This document shows, in pieces, positions 11,371-23,850 of a DNA stretch of 64,000 bases. Location of the stretch: assembly GCA_022478985.1 (NCBI GenBank), contig JAKSZP010018560.1, positions 62,001-126,000 of the forward strand. Reading direction: 5' to 3'. The DNA is from Massospora cicadina (Eukaryota; Entomophthoromycota; Entomophthoromycetes; Entomophthorales; Entomophthoraceae). The position numbers and the translations under genes are program-made. The stretch's first letter is position 1. The number at the start of each line of letters is the position of its first letter. A model generated the notes under the pieces. The model ran no database searches. It was not told where the DNA came from and saw nothing but the letters and a program-made list of their open reading frames with translations.

Positions 11371-12840
11371 TGAAGTAAAGAATATAATCTTGGGGTTTGT
11401 GGTGAATTCAACTGTTATCAGCTTATACTTTTTAAGCAATACAAGTACAGTAAAATATCATCAAGTTTTAAATAAAGTTATAGCTATTAAACTTGTATAT
11501 ATAATATAAATATAATTCTCCTAAATAATTATATAAATACAATTTATAAGTAAATTAAAGTTGAGATTATATCAAAGAGTTAGCAGCGTATTCAGGAATT
11601 GCATAAAATACTTTTATTATTATTAAATTTTATCAGAACTTGTTTATGATTCTAAAATATTTATATCTCTGAAATATTATAAGAAGCAAGTATAAACACT
11701 TGCTTCCCAATTCAATATAACCTATGTTTAAAAGTCTTTATTTATACTTATAGCAAAACTCCTATTTCTCTACTAGAATCCAGATTCAGATAGTAAAATA
11801 CTCTATTTTCTTTGAAGCTAACTGAGGGTTGCTCACATACCAGAGCTGAGAACTATTCACAATAATTCACATATTATACCTTGTAAACTATTATCTAATC
11901 TTAATTCTCTGATAATTGATAAGTTTAAAATAATCATCAATACTTTGAGAATAGCTTAGATTTTAAATGGATAAATGATGAAGGTTAGGAGTCAAGCAGC
12001 ACTAAGTGGAATCAAATTAGAGCTTAAATTAAACACAACTAATTTCAATGGATCTGAATCCTTATATCAGTTGATCTAAGCTGAAACCCATGTAAAGCAA
12101 TACATGGTGACAAGGTTTAATATTCACTAGGTTTACTATCATTTTATTTTTAAATTTTACTTTATATTAGTAGAATTTTGTCTTTAGTCCCAATTATTAC
12201 TTGTAAGATTGATTTTAATCTAGTTTATTATTTTTAACTCAATTTGATGAAATACTATTAACTTTAACCCTTCAACCCATATCATAGAAAGGCTCTTCTT
12301 TGTTAGCCTTTAGTTGGACTAAAGCAATTAAATTTTTTGAGTATTTTTTTAAAAAGTATTCCTTTAAAATAAAAACTTAAATTTCAAATTACTTTTTTAT
12401 TGAATTAGTTTTTATAAAGTTGTATGAGTTCCCTCTTCTTATCCTGCAATATCCATCCATACTTTTATAAACTACTTTCTTTCAAGTTAAACATACCACA
12501 TAAATTTATTTCTTTATATAGATACTAAAATAACCAATGGGCAAGTCTTTGGTTTAAAAGCCCTCAAACGCTCTTTCAAATACCAACTCTGAAAGCTTAA
12601 ATGGAACACTGAAATTGAGGAGTGGCATTAATGCAATCCAGTAAGCATGTAATTCTAAATTTTTAACTAGCAGAGGCTCTGTGACCAGCAAGCTCACTTT
12701 GAGGGTTACTTTCATAAAATCACCACAAGTACAGGAAATTAGTTTTGGATATCTCAAAACAGTAGGACACCACATACATGATGGTTGAAACCATTCAAGA
12801 GATGTATAAGACCTACAATGAGGTGTGAAATTGCAGTGAG
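11371..12840. other. AT-rich spacer
   Basis: No recognisable gene. A 9-bp inverted repeat GAAGCAAGT/ACTTGCTTC with a 6-bp loop lies at 11,683-11,706. A 73-codon minus-strand frame (12,554-12,775) resembles nothing I know. Confidence 0.25.
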
Positions 12841-13442
12841 CTCAATGAGTTTAATATTTCATATGAAGATTTCATGTTCCTGAAGAAATTAGAAAAGTTT
12901 TTGGGCCCATCCCTTACATTTTCTACCCATGTGTCTGGCTCAAGTTATGTGTTGTGTTTGGTTGGCTTAGAACCCTGCTTGTATCTCACTTTCAGAAAAT
13001 CAGTAGTTTTATTTAGTAAGAATGTTTCAGTGTTGAATTCTCCAACTTTTAACATAAAATTAGTGACTAGTTTATGGTGGAATCCTACTAATCAGAGTAA
13101 AGGTTATACTCCCCCTTTTATAAACCTGAAGTGGTTCCAAGGAAGTAAAAATATTCTTGTTAGGATATGTATGTGCCTAGAGAATACTGTCCTGTAACTT
13201 TGGGTGCTTTAGTAGCCACAAGACAGGCACAGAATTTTGCGCTGCATCTTATCAGAGGGGGAGGAGGAAGATTGGGGAAGGGTACTTGTCATTTTAAAAT
13301 TAAGAGTCCAACAGTTGGGGTTAAGCTAGCACCATACATTTTCTCCATTTTTGAGGCCATCAATCATGACCTTTGGTGTTTTCACTTTTGGAACCCAAAA
13401 CCTGCATATTCTAATAAACTTTTTTTAAAAAAGAGAAAATAG
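12841..13442 (+). other. Unassigned degenerate coding-like stretch
   Basis: Two overlapping plus-strand frames (12,874-13,197 and 13,167-13,442) follow one another in different phases, as in a frameshifted gene. The first begins in a charged segment (ISYEDFMFLKKLEKFLG) that loosely recalls hAT transposases, but the catalytic region cannot be followed and the match is not secure. The second contains Gly-rich LIRGGGGRLGKG. I do not recognise a family and would not assign a function. Confidence 0.25.
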
Positions 13443-13596
13443 AACTTTTTTGGGGATATGTTTTTTAATTAGAATAAATAAAACAGTAACTCACACTCTA
13501 TCTAAGGTTAGATGCTGGTTTTTAAACTAAACTGGGGGAGGGGGACTGCTAGGCTGGATTGCAATTGTGGGGATTGATTTCAAATTTTAAGTTCAT

Positions 13597-14036
13597 TAAC
13601 AAGCTCTCACTGGCACAGCCTCCATTTGGCCACCAGCTACGCTGGTGACCTATTTCTGATATCTGTGCCACTGCTACACTCTGAGTCACATTTACCTTGA
13701 GAAAACTATCATTTGTGCCATTCAGAATAACAGCTTTGCTGTTGCCCTTGTGGCCTATGAGCTAAAATTTTCAATGTATATTATATAAATCAAAGCAGCA
13801 CCCTAAGGTTTAAAATACTTATGATAGTATGTCATATTACCTTAAAGCCTATCATTTGTGACACTTGACTAACAGCTATGCTGTTTCAATTGTGGCTTAT
13901 GAGCTAACTTATCACTATAAAAACATAACTCTGAGCATTCTTTAAGTTTAAATATACTAAAAATAGTATGGTATATTGCCTAAGCCTATCATTTGTGCCA
14001 CTTAGATTAACAGCTTTGCTGTTACCCTTGTAGACA
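13597..14036 (+). repeat. Left array of 140-bp hairpin units
   Basis: A header (CTCACTGGCACAGCC ... TGCTACACTCTGAGTC ... TTTACCTTGAGAAAA) is followed by three diverged units starting ATCATTTGTG at 13,708, 13,851 and 13,988. Each unit contains AACAGC-TTT-GCTGTT or a one-base variant, able to form a 6-bp stem with a 3-base loop. In the better units this is enclosed by GCCAC...GTGGC. The same header and units recur at 16,861-17,196 and 19,618-19,740 in the same orientation. Confidence 0.8.
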
Positions 14037-15880
14037 GAGAATTAGTATCATAACTTAAAATAAAAACTTTATAATTAACTAAGATTACAGACTCAAGAAA
14101 ACTGACCATAATGAATATAAAATAGTACCTTAATACAAATATAAAAGTATTTATTCAAGGATATCAGAATTAATTGAAGTATAGTAGATATTAAATGAAT
14201 AGTTTCTGTATAAGTCAACTAATAAAAGAGCAACCACTTTAACAAACTTTTAATAATTTAAGGCAACACAAATAGCTAAATCAGATAAATCACCAATGAT
14301 GTTAGGTTAAGTATAATATTAAAACCTGGAAAAAACTCAGTATAATAAAATTTGTTACCAATTTGTTACTTTTTGTTAATTAGTTTTTATTTTAAAGTTA
14401 AATTTTGGTAGACAAGAAATAAATAATAAACCATATCTTGATGTTAGTCAACATAGATAATCACAAAAGTTATAATAAAATCAAAAACAGAATTACTAAC
14501 ATGTATTAGTGCTAAAAAATTGTTACTATTTTGTATTAAATCAAATGAAAATATTAAAACTTGCCTTGAAGATAATAATAGATATATATAATAAAATATA
14601 GTTTATGCTGAGATATAGATCAATAATAATACTAAAATTAATATCAAGTAAAAAACAACTTCACCTTGAAAAGATGTTTTGCAGCCATTTTAGATAGATG
14701 TCTAAATCAAAATTGACAATAATAAAAAATTATAAAAGTAAACCAAGCAGATCAACCTTGGGATGAATATACCACACTAAGTTTTTTATCCTGTGCTAGT
14801 TTCAAACCTGTTTTAATCAAAACCTGATCCATAGTGAAGCAGGAACCACCATGCTATGCTATCCACTCCTCAAAGCTAAAACATTATATTAGATCAAATA
14901 AAAATGTTAGAATTTACCATGACAATGCTAGTATTTGTAGATAACAGATAGTTTATGCTGAGATCAAAACCAGCAACATTACTAAAAATTCTACCAACTA
15001 GGAAATATAAAACTCACCTTAAAAAGATATTTTAACCCTTGCAGATAATTACAGATGGTTAGTCAAAAACATACCTACAAAATTAATTATCACCATAAAA
15101 GGCTTACAGTGAAAAGATAGCATCCATTTTAGATTTCAAATGACCAAACTGGAGTCAAACACCTTGTAAAGTAACAAAGTTAAATGCTTTTTAGTAAATT
15201 AGTTAAACATCAAAGAAAAATTACCTTAAAAAGATATCAAAAACCTTAACAAATTTTGGATATTGTGCTGGAATCAAACATCTAGTAAAAATAAAATATC
15301 TATATCTATATTAGTAATAAATATGTAAAATCATTAAAACTTAACATAAAATGATGTCAATTTATATTTCAAACTTAAATATTAAGTTTACCTTGGTGGT
15401 GAGACTAAAATTCTGCAATGTATTTGGTAATAAAAAACCATCTATCTAAATACTTTACCAAAATAACTAAAAGCTATCAAAGTGTATACCATTTGAGTTG
15501 AAGTTATATTTCTGAAATTTAAGTGGGGGTATCATCCCTGAAACAAAGTTATGCTTTAAAAATTTATATAATATACTTTTGAGTCTATCAATATATTAAA
15601 ATTTTTTATAATTATCTAAAAATGGGATAGTTATTTATGCATCAATATTGGTAAAAGCTTTATAGAATCAATATACAACAATAACTAATGTCAAGCTCAT
15701 CAGTGAAGCTTAAATTATGTGTTTTGATTGGTTATAATTTGTGGTTAAGAAAAAAATACCTTTATATAATAAAGATATAAATCAAGAAATTTGATGTCAA
15801 ATTAGCTATAAAATAAATAAAACATTGGATATTTGGAGAATCAATTTACCACATTTTATATTACTCCAGAAATCACCCAT
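14037..15880. repeat. AT-rich interior with a diverged tandem motif
   Basis: A motif close to CACCTTAAAAAGATATTTT recurs at about 14,562, 14,662, 14,916, 15,016, 15,105, 15,221 and 15,340, roughly every 90-120 bp once the SINE2 insertion is set aside. Between copies, stretches like AATAATACTAAAA recur. A reverse-complement version of this interior, including the GTGGGGGTAT tract at 15,523, occurs at 46,500-47,600. No ORF is present. Confidence 0.5.
14745..14868 (-). repeat. SINE2 copy, old
   Basis: This matches the SINE2 at 37,799 along its length (GATCAACCTTGGGA, AATATACCACACTAAG, GTTTCAAACCTG). I cannot define a target duplication, which fits an older insertion. Confidence 0.6.
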
Positions 15881-16166
15881 TAGCTGTTTTTTTACCAGAG
15901 TGGAGGGTAGTAAAGCTAGATTGTAAGAACTCAGTTTTCTCTACTAACAAAATTTCAAAATCCAATTGGTAACAGGTAAGCTTTTTTTTAGCACTAGTGG
16001 TGCCCAAGGCAAAAGGAGGAGCCACCACTCATCTTTATTTGCAAATGAGCCAAATAATGGATTATTAGAAATAAAAAAATTACTAATATAGCCCTTAAGT
16101 TATCAGCCTAGAAAGTTATATCAGAATTCAAGGAAGCTTTAGATAAACTTTTATATGGCGCCTGCT

Positions 16167-16649
16167 TTAGCTGATGGACCATGGCAGACAACATAGAGGT
16201 TGGGGCATCAGTGACATGTGGCATAAGGAGGTATAATTGTGGGTTTTCTTTGTTAATGAGGCTGGCAATGTCCTCACCTCAACATATTGAGCAAGTTGAT
16301 GCTCAGCAAAAGTGATGAGAGCTGGCACACAAGTGAAAGACTTGATGCACTGGCAGGTTTGGGGATAATTGGGGTCAAACAAAGAAGTTTTAGCTGCATC
16401 AATGCAAGCATGGCTCATTCCAAAAGCTAACTCCTCAATTTCATATTTTACATCCTAATCAAAATCACAGAGAAAATTTAGGATGGGAATACCATCAACA
16501 AGGGATTCCATCACCTCATGAAGATGTTGGTGGAGGAGGGTGTTGAAAGGATCAGCTTCTGCCTCTACCTCCATTTTGTTAATATTTTTATAAACAGGGA
16601 AACTATTTTTAGATCTAAAAGGTGGGCAACAGATAAGCTTCATTCTCAT
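16167..16649 (-). pseudogene. Unassigned ORF with one in-frame stop
   Basis: A single minus-strand frame runs about 160 codons and is interrupted only by a TAG near 16,455-16,457. The N-terminal part is acidic (KMEVEAEADPFNTLLHQH). The C-terminal part is rich in Cys, Ser and Thr (CQCIKSFTCVPALITF). It is the only sizeable frame inside the region bounded by the two hairpin-unit arrays, so it is the best candidate for a protein of that putative element. I recognise no domain; it may equally be an old fragment unrelated to the arrays. Confidence 0.35.
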
Positions 16650-16860
16650 AGTTTCACCACTGACTATACCTGAATAAATAAAAATTTATTTTTGACTCAA
16701 ATGAACAATTTAGGCTTATCATTGCTGATAGTAAATTAAAAACATGACTTCATGTTTTGCATTAACTAGCTAAAAAACCTAAAACAAAACCCCAAGCTAA
16801 AAAGGGTGGCCCAAAAAAGTGGTGCACAAATCATATGCCCTAGCCCAGGGGTAGAAGATG

Positions 16861-17196
16861 AGCTCACACTGGCACAGCCTTAAGGCTGTGGTATTGCTAC
16901 ACTCTTTGCCCTATTTACTTTAAAAACTATCATTCATGCCACTCAGACTAACAGCTTTGCTGTTGCCCTTGTGGCCTGTGAGCTGTCTTTTTACTTTTTA
17001 AAACATAACTCTGAGCAATGCTCTGAGATTCAAAATGCTTAAGATAGTATGGTTTAAACCATAAACTTATCATTTGTGTCACTCAGACTAACAGCTTTGT
17101 TGTTGCTCTCATGGCATGTGATCTAATTTTTATATAGTAAAGTTATAACTTAGAGCAGCAAACTGAAGTTAAAATTACTTATGATAGTATAGTATA
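16861..17196 (+). repeat. Right array of hairpin units, first part
   Basis: The header (GCTCACACTGGCACAGCC, TGCTACACTCTT) is followed by units starting at 16,929 and 17,069, 140 bp apart. Each carries AACAGCTTTGCTGTT or a one-base variant. The array stops at the solo LTR and resumes at 19,618. Confidence 0.8.
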
Positions 17197-17752
17197 TGTC
17201 ATGATTCTGATATGACTGGATGATAATCGTGGGACAGCAGGGCAGAATCTGCTAAACATAGTATCATTTACAATTATTTGAGTGCCTCAAGATGAGGCAA
17301 TATTGGGATATAATAGGTTTTTATTGGATATAATAGGTTTTATTGGATCGCCTCTATATAAGGCAATAAGGCAATGTTGACATTTGACAAATACAAAGTA
17401 AATCACCTACAATTATGGTGATAGGATTAGAGAATAACAAGCCAATTTTGAGGAGAATCAGCGGAATAGAATAGCCCAAGCCATGAGAAGCAGTATCACC
17501 TGAAGCTGCTGTATATAAGTGAGATGGGCAATTGAGAGAAGGTTTTTTGAGTGTAGAAGAGATGGGACAGCGAAAGGTAGCTGTATTATAAAAAATAAAC
17601 TAAGAGTTGGTTGGGGCGATTGCTCCTATTTTAAGTATATTTTCAAGTGTGTCTGAAGGACTGACAATCTCCACATCATCTGTCTGTTGCTCAGTGGGTT
17701 TGACCTGTGCAAATAACAACGGATCCTAATGATACCGTCCAAAATTATAACA
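17197..17752 (+). repeat. Solo LTR related to element B
   Basis: This 556-bp TGTCATGATTCTG...ATAACA block aligns through its length with the LTRs of element B (TATGACTGGATGATAA, the paired GAGGCAATATTGGGAT motif, GTATATAAGTGAGATGGGC, TTGCTCAGTGGGTT). No internal coding region follows, so it is a solo LTR left by recombination. The flanking five bases are GTATA and GTACT, an imperfect duplication. Confidence 0.8.
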
Positions 17753-19617
17753 GTACTAGTGGAGTTACCCGTGCTTCGCTACGGTGTCTATAGAATTTCA
17801 GGTGATTCGAATTGATTAATTTAGATTTTATATATAGTTAAGCAATAACTACTCGGCTAAATCTAATTGCTCAATCGAAGCAACCAAAAAGACCAACCAC
17901 TCAGCTAAAACTAACTGAACTTATCAAATCAACCAATAACTAATCACCTCCAAAGCTAAACTGTATCCTATCGATTTGACCAAAAACCATCAACCACTCG
18001 GCCAAATAAAATAACCTTATCAAATCAATCAGATTCTAAATTATTTTAGCTTTTATATTGGTAGATAGCTATCAATAAGTTCAGAAACCATTAAACCTAT
18101 TAAAAATTCCAACCTCCAACCACTTAGCTAAAATTAATTAAGCCTGCCAAATTAATTAAACCATCAATCTCTTATCTGAAACTATTGAGCCTATCGAATC
18201 AACCAAAAAATAAACCACCACTCAGCAAAAACCAATTATTGAACTTACAAAACAGCCAAAAACTACCAACTAAATATCAAAGCCTATGAAACTATTGAAT
18301 TAAATGAATATGAAAATACACAGCCAAATTGCTATATAATTGCCATTAGAAATACACGTTCTAGATCTTATATAGAACTGATGTTTAAATTTATATGATT
18401 ATATTAAACAATTACATATTAGCATTCCGTTCCCAAACTTTATAGAATACTTGTGCCAAGTTTGGTGATTTTTGGTTATTTGCTCGTGATAATGCATCTA
18501 TATAAATAAATTAACATACTTATTCTTTTGTAAATAAAATTCAAGATTAATTCTTGTTGATACCCAATTTACACAGATTTGTTTGTGGGCTTAAAGTTCA
18601 TCTGATAACCTCATATTTTTTATATTTGTAGATGGTTATCGATAAAATTAAGTAATCAAATTATACTTAATCAATCTAAATTTACCAACCATTCAGCCAT
18701 ACCCAATTAAACCTATCGAATTAACTAAACCACTAAACCACTTAGCTAAAGCCATTAGATTAAAAATCAACCAATCACCAACCGCTTCGTAAACCAAAAC
18801 TAAATGTATCGAAACAACCAAAATCACAACTACTTACCATAACCAATCAACTTCATTAAATCAACCAATCACTAACTTTATTTAAACCGTTAAGCTTATT
18901 AATCAACACAAACCCATCAACCGCTCGACAAAACCATTTAAACTACCGAATCAGCCGAATATCAAACTTCTTGGCCGTAACAATAAACCGATTTCCATTA
19001 AAAACATATAAAACTTTCACTTGTTACATATAAACCTTTTTATTTTACTATGAAAATTAAAAATCGGGCTTCAAGGTGCACACGGACCCCCTCCCGTCCA
19101 CCTATAGCTAAATTTTTAGAGCTCTAAATGCTCTATTTTTGGCTGGGCATAGCGCACACACATACACATTTGCTTTTATATATATAGATTACGCCAGGAT
19201 TCGAACAACTGATCTTTTATAGAGTTGAAGTTTAGAGCCAAAAGCTGAGCCGATTATGCTAGAGGAGGTATTTTTAAAATCAATTGGACTTTTGATTCAA
19301 AGTTTTGATTTAGATAAACTTGTTAAATACCCGAATGACCACTAACCACTTAAAATCATTTAAAATATCAAATCAGCTGAATAGCAAACTGCTCAGCTGT
19401 AACAATATAACGAATACCATCGAAGTATATATAGGATTTTCACTTGTTACATATAAAACTTTTTATTTTACTATTAAAATAATATTTTTTAAAATTTATT
19501 CTGCTATTAGGGGCGGAGACAAATCCAACAAAGCAAAGATCATAAAAATCGGTCCAGCCGTTCTTGAGTTATAAATGGTGTAACTAACACGACTTTGTTT
19601 TATATATATAGATAATG
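17753..19617 (+). mobile_element. H-type non-autonomous, Helitron-like element (composite)
   Basis: It begins ACTAGTGGAGTTACCC, followed at 17,769-17,784 by the hairpin CCGT-gcttcgct-ACGG. It continues with a long run of diverged units like CAACCACTCGGCTAAAACT alternating with CTATCGAATCAACCAAAA, and a first end at 19,060-19,190 (TTTTATATATATAGATT). Then comes an antisense tRNA-like module and a second, similar end at about 19,617 (TTGTTTTATATATATAGATA). No ORF of any length is present. The same order of parts is found on the minus strand at 47,692-43,041. Assignment to Helitrons is an inference from the terminal hairpin, lack of inverted repeats and absence of a clear target duplication. Confidence 0.5.
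19192..19268 (-). repeat. tRNA-like module inside the H element
   Basis: On the minus strand the sequence TCTAGCATAATCGGCTCAGC, a presumed anticodon region, and the perfect B box GTTCGAATCC resemble a tRNA-derived promoter. A second copy lies at 44,955-45,030 in the other H-type element, in the same position and orientation relative to it. The T stem does not pair well, so this is not a functional tRNA gene. Confidence 0.5.
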
Positions 19618-19740
19618 GCATAAAAACTTTCATTTGTACCACTCAGACTAACAGCTTTGCTGTTGCCCTCATGTCTGGTGAGCTAATATGCCACCACTAT
19701 TCTCTGAGCCCCATTTACATCTATAAAAAACTCATTATTT
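19618..19740 (+). repeat. Right array of hairpin units, last part
   Basis: One more unit (CATTTGTACC...AACAGCTTTGCTGTT) and a degenerate header copy (GCCACCACTATTCTCTGAGC) resume the array interrupted at 17,196 by the solo LTR and H element. Confidence 0.7.
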
Positions 19741-19977
19741 TACCTAAACTTATTGATCTAATAATATTCTTATCCCATAATAGTATATAATATATAAGTA
19801 TACAGTGGTAAAATTTTGGTTTAGTTTTTCTAAGAAAAAGTATATTTTGACTTTAATTAATAATAGTTGATAAGATTTTTTCTTCCATATTATAACTTTT
19901 ATCTCTATATTAAACTAGCTATTGAATTATATATAAAAATATAGTTGCAAACTATAAAATTGTTTTATGATAATTAA

Positions 19978-22900
19978 TTAAATATCAGTAGGATAAGGAA
20001 GTAACAATTCATCATATACAACATTTATAACACGTTTCTGAGGTTAAGAGTGGTCAAAGCAAACAATCAAGTTTGATACATTTGTAACTCATGACAGGGC
20101 AACATATAGCTGACCATGTGTGAATGGCTCATGAAAAAGATCTACACCAACAATTGAAAGAGATTGTCCCTGAGATTTGTTAATAGTCATAGCAAATGCT
20201 AGATGTACAGAAAGTTGCCAGCGACAGAGTAAAATGAAATTTCTCAGAATCAGTAAAATCAATTCTAGGGATAAGAAACTTATGACCACCAAATGGTCTA
20301 GAAAGGATCGTAGCACTCATGGTACTTGGTATAAGCTCATCAATAATAATTACTGTTCCATTACACATCTCTTATGTAGGATAGAGATTAGGTAAAAGTA
20401 TAATTAGCACTCCAACTTTAAGCTCAAGGTAAAAAGGAGGAAGAGAAACTGAATTACATTAGTTCATCACCTCTACAGGTATAAGCTCTTCAGTACCTCT
20501 TTCACCAGGATTAGCTGTATCATTAGAGTAATAAAACTGGCTTGGACCAGGGCAGGCACAAGGAATTATCTCATTATTTAATTTTGCTTATTGATTAGTT
20601 GTTACTAAAATTGTATGCCTTCAGAAAAATGTTGGAGCACTTTGCAGTGTAATTTGATGAATTTAATTATAAGGCTAAACAAACTCAACAAATGACTGCT
20701 GATGATGTATCTGGTGAATATTAGGATGAAGAATTATAAACCCATAATTTTTATGGTTATAGCTAAGGGATTATAACCAAATACCATAATCTCTAAATTT
20801 ATGTTGATCTATCATATGCATATTTTCAGTAAGAAAAAGTTTCTTAAGGTTAGGCAAAAAACTAAGCTTTTGAATACATGCATCTAGAATTTGACCACAT
20901 TCCCCATGATGGATAACAGTAAGGATTTGTTGAAAACCACCAATTAAAATTATAGGAAGCCCTCCAAAAAGAGAGGTAGTGTTGTAAATATCCTGAGGAG
21001 CAATTAACTGCCATAAGCACTTGCATATGTTGCATTGGTGCCTCATCACAGATAATTGGTCTAGCATTACAAATTTTGGAAGCAAGATTTTGATTGAGCT
21101 GAAATGTTACATATATATTCATCAGTTAAGTTAAGAGGGACCTGAAAGATAAAATGTGCTGTATGGCCATTAGGAAGAAGAGAAGCAGCTATTACTGTTG
21201 AAACAACCCAAAGTACAGTATCACCCCTAATTCTATAGTAAGCTGCCAGAGATTTATAAAGAAAAGTTTCCTGTACCCCTAGAATCTTAGAAAATGAGCA
21301 TGTTGTGGATCATCCTGAATCTGATGTACAATATACTCAAATGCCCTAGATTTCCCAAAGTTTAATTGACTTCTTAATAGTGTAGAATTTTGTAAAATTA
21401 GAGGGTGCTCTTGGCCTACTATAGGTTCACTTTCAAGGTTGGTTTATAGCTTAATGCAAGAATTATGAATAGTTTCTATTATAGAAGTTTCTGACAACCT
21501 AGTACCTATATTTTCAGATGATGCAGCAGAGACCAAAATATCTTGATCCCAATTATGCTGATAGGATGGAATATTAAATTTAATAACGTCCTTCTAAAGT
21601 GAGATAGCTCCCCTGAAATCAGATATAGATCATAATCAAAATGTGGATTTTCAAGTTGAGCAGGGATATTTTAAATATAGTTAATGCGGTGCAAAAAATA
21701 TCATCACATACTTAATGTATATACTTCCATAGGTCAAGAGGATTTGTAACAATACCAGTTGTTAGAGCTATAACACGTAGATGTCATTACTGAAGTCCAG
21801 AATGAGTCATTGCTGTCTCATTAAATGTATCAACCCAATATCAATCAGTTTGAAGAAGATCTAAAGCCTCACACACTCCACAATTTGTATTATGAACTGT
21901 ACAAACATTATTGTTGGTAGTAGTATGCAAACCTTCCCAGCTTTTAAAGCCTGTCTGTACAGTGAGAAGTAGTCAGTATAGAAGCAATTAGAATGTGTGA
22001 GATTGCAAAAAAATATTCTTAAAATATTAATACAAGTTTTATGTGAGCTCCAGATACATTGTTGATCATTCCAAAAAAATACTGGGGAAACTGCCAATTT
22101 GTAAGATGAAGCCCATCACCATATACCCAGTTTTGTTTAAGCAATGCTATTATAATAGTATCCTGGAAGTCCTCAACAAAGTTTTGATATTTGTATATGT
22201 AGTAAATGTTATATGTTCTTCTTCCTCATCATAACCTGAAGATGTTATTTGAGGGATAGATTGAATGATGATCAAACTCCATTAATTTTTGGACAACCTT
22301 AGGATGTGAAATACACTGAGCATATAAATAGTGATGGATTTCAATATGAGCAACATTTGGGTGATTTTGTACAATTATTGCAGGGTCATCATCATTAAAG
22401 CCATAAGTTGCTATATCTTTACCTTTAGATAAAATATTTAAAAATATAATTTTGTAGCACTAATAGAAACACTGATTTAAACTATAATATGTGCATTATA
22501 TTTTCATTTCAAGTATGGAGAGTAGGGCACCACTAAAATGTTATCAATCTGGTGACTATTGACTTTATATGAAGACCATGGTGCAGCAATATCTGAAGAA
22601 TGGCGATAGTTAGGATATCCATCGGCAGGGACTGATGTTTTGTTATGAAAGGATTTTGGATTTCCATATTTACATCAATGTACTTCACCAAATAGATTTC
22701 ATACAGCAAGCGCTTGGATTTTCTGATCTGCAAGGACCATGAATCATACAATTATGTACAATATGATTAAGCTCCAAAAAGATACCACTGTGGCTAAGGT
22801 CAGGAATTTTACCTAGATGATTCCATCAATATTATTTGGGTTGATGTAAAGGTTTTCATGAACTTTTAACCATACAACACATTGATAATGAGGCAAACCA

Positions 22901-23850
22901 CGATTTTGGTACTCAATCACTGCCGCATGACCTTGGTAATCTCCAAAACATCCATCCTTATTAGCTTCAATGAACTCTTTGATCTTTAACTCAAAGATCT
23001 GTGCAAATTATATCAGGAAGGTCCAATGCAGTTTGATCATCAAGTTTTTCATTTCATTATTTCAATCTAATCATAATTTGCTGTAAAGGTGATAAAAAGG
23101 GAAGGCTTTCCCAAATATCATACTATAGCCATAACATCCTGATATAGACATTTAAATATTAGTGGGAACTAGAATGGGCAGAGGGTATGAGATATCACTG
23201 ACCAACATTTTGAGCATTATGATCTGCATCTTCATGCACCATATAGTCCTGAAGCCCAATAAATGATTCAGTGCGATTTTTAGGTGATTATTATCTAGCC
23301 ATCAAAGTCTTAACAACTCATCTGAAGCTCAACAATCTATAACAAATTATTAAAATAAATGGTGGAAATTAAATAAGATTATTGATTTAGTTGGTCAAGT
23401 AAAGAGTTGATAGTGATAGTATTCATGGGCTGAAATCAATTTATGTGAGGGCTCCTATTTAGATTAAGCTTTGTAAACACATAATGAAATCCTTCTGTTC
23501 TATAAGAAAATAAAAGTACATAATGGCAGGGCATATACATAGCATGGGTATAGTCCACTTAATGTAAAGGTCAATCACAGCTAAAAAGAACAAATTTTGG
23601 CAATTAACTATTCCTACAATATGGTCTTTTGGAGCCTGAGAAAAGATCATAGCAACCTTATCAGATTGAGAAAAATTATGCATCTGTCAATAAATTCCAG
23701 TTTCTGTCATCAGCTTTAAATCTGGATAAAGATATGCAAGACCCTCAGGATGCTGGGTGCAAATTCATCAATAATCTCAAAGGCAGAACGATAAATTATA
23801 ATATGGATCAGCTTCATAAACATATTTTTAATACAATACATTAATGTTGT
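19978..23850 (-). pseudogene. Helitron RepHel protein, Rep and helicase portion
   Basis: This is the rolling-circle replicase/helicase of a Helitron, decayed into several frames. In order on the minus strand: YRSAFEIIDE near 23,780; the Rep motif EYQNRGLPHYQCVVWL at about 22,870-22,920; the CSKRFPKPF-like segment near 22,680; the Pif1 helicase start (FLYKSLAAYYRIRGDTVLW) near 21,260; DEAPMQ near 21,045; GGFQQILTVI and LTENM near 20,820-20,950; LKVGVLIILLPN near 20,410; and [17 protein letters not shown] and NVVYDELLLP at the C-terminus, with the stop at 19,978-19,980. The HUH motif reads HYQ instead of the usual two histidines, and the Walker A lysine has been lost. The N-terminus is at 36,083 onwards, beyond an inserted Ty3 element. 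Confidence 0.88.

Noticed and set aside
11683..11706. 9-bp inverted repeat with 6-bp loop as a terminator or small RNA
   Set aside because: Isolated, in AT-rich sequence, with no transcript context or repeat copies.
12841..13197. hAT transposase remnant
   Set aside because: Only a short charged segment is reminiscent; no catalytic or dimerisation motif could be followed, so no assignment was made.
19192..19268. A functional tRNA gene on the minus strand
   Set aside because: The B box is perfect, but the T stem and acceptor stem do not pair; it is better explained as a tRNA-derived module of the H element.
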